Assembly (NCBI GenBank): GCA_021827205.1
Contig: JAKAWV010000007.1
Location: 62,001 to 126,000 of the forward strand
From: Pseudomonadota bacterium
GTDB lineage: Bacteria; Pseudomonadota; Gammaproteobacteria; Xanthomonadales; Rhodanobacteraceae
Reading direction: 5' to 3'
DNA length: 64,000 nt
Positions within the stretch are counted from its first letter, which is position 1, and each line of letters begins with the position of its first letter. A program made the translations under genes and the position numbers. The notes under the pieces are model-generated. The model saw only the letters and a program-made list of their open reading frames with translations. It made no database searches and had not been told where the DNA came from. Positions 63,841-64,000 of the stretch are shown here, one piece after another.

Positions 63841-64000
63841 TCAGCGCGCGTGTCGCCCCGTGGCTCCGGTGGCGCCGATCAGCAGCACCGCCAGCAGCAG
63901 CTCGATCCAACCCAGCACGCGCGGCAGGCCGTGCATCGCCCAGACGACCATCACGCCGTGGCTGAAATACAGCAGCGCCGCCACCGCCGCCCACCACAGG
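63841..64000 (-). CDS. DUF2069 membrane protein, C-terminal part
   Basis: The gene continues beyond the right edge; only the last 52 or so codons are in the window. The visible part, LWWAAVAALLYFSHGVMVVW then AMHGLPRVLGWIELLLAVLL and IGATGATGRHAR, has two hydrophobic helices and the conserved YFxHGV..W pattern of DUF2069 integral membrane proteins of gammaproteobacteria. Function is unknown. It lies upstream of the AidB-like gene on the same strand with about 215 bp between. Confidence 0.7.
   Translation of the reverse strand, partial: LWWAAVAALLYFSHGVMVVWAMHGLPRVLGWIELLLAVLLIGATGATGRHAR

Overview
The window is GC-rich, gene-dense chromosomal DNA from a gammaproteobacterium. It is probably a member of the Xanthomonadales (Lysobacterales), perhaps Rhodanobacteraceae-like. 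The reasons are two large TonB-dependent receptors, conserved gammaproteobacterial gene blocks (folC-SPOR-cvpA-purF, rplU-rpmA-obgE, rpsT/murJ-ribF-ileS-lspA-ispH, tilS-xseB-ispA), a metX-metB-hom operon under a SAM riboswitch, and a decayed chromosomal integron of the sort known from Xanthomonas. The genus assignment is inference.

Layout. Positions 1-8.4 kb hold an aldo/keto reductase, a secreted S10 carboxypeptidase, darP, pmbA, an exported DUF1800/DUF1501 pair and a small DUF4870 membrane protein. From 8.5 to 15.5 kb, tilS-xseB-ispA (minus) diverges from folC-SPOR protein-cvpA-purF (plus). From 15.9 to 30.4 kb come an Oar-type TonB receptor, ppnN, tRNA-Asn, an unknown beta-rich exported protein, and a second TonB receptor followed by three sulfotransferases. 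From 30.4 to 39.5 kb are GTP-type pckG, a TetR repressor divergent from a hydrolase-fadE pair, a cytochrome P460-like protein and prfC. From 40.0 to 43.6 kb a sigma70 promoter, MetJ-box-like tandem octamers and a SAM-I aptamer precede metX-metB-hom. From 43.7 to 49.7 kb are a PsiF-repeat protein, a class III aminotransferase, a membrane glycosyltransferase and two type IV pilins that flank a Uma2-family gene.

The main accessory region is 49.7-51.5 kb. It looks like an integron remnant: three attC-like sites, a hicBA toxin-antitoxin cassette, a cassette with an RHH/winged-helix protein and its own promoter, and a frameshifted, truncated integron integrase. From 51.6 kb to the end lie rplU-rpmA-obgE, rpsT, murJ-ribF-ileS-lspA-ispH, a one-domain asparaginase, an AidB-like acyl-CoA dehydrogenase and the C-terminus of a DUF2069 protein.

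Repeats add a second layer of interest. A family of 75-155 bp palindromic elements occurs in three intergenic copies. Widespread CTCTCCC/GGGAGAG palindromes occur between genes and also in frame inside ileS, in the editing domain. A 51-bp tandem repeat with similar short hairpins sits in frame inside ribF. The essential genes ileS and ribF therefore appear to carry repeat DNA as translated peptide insertions.
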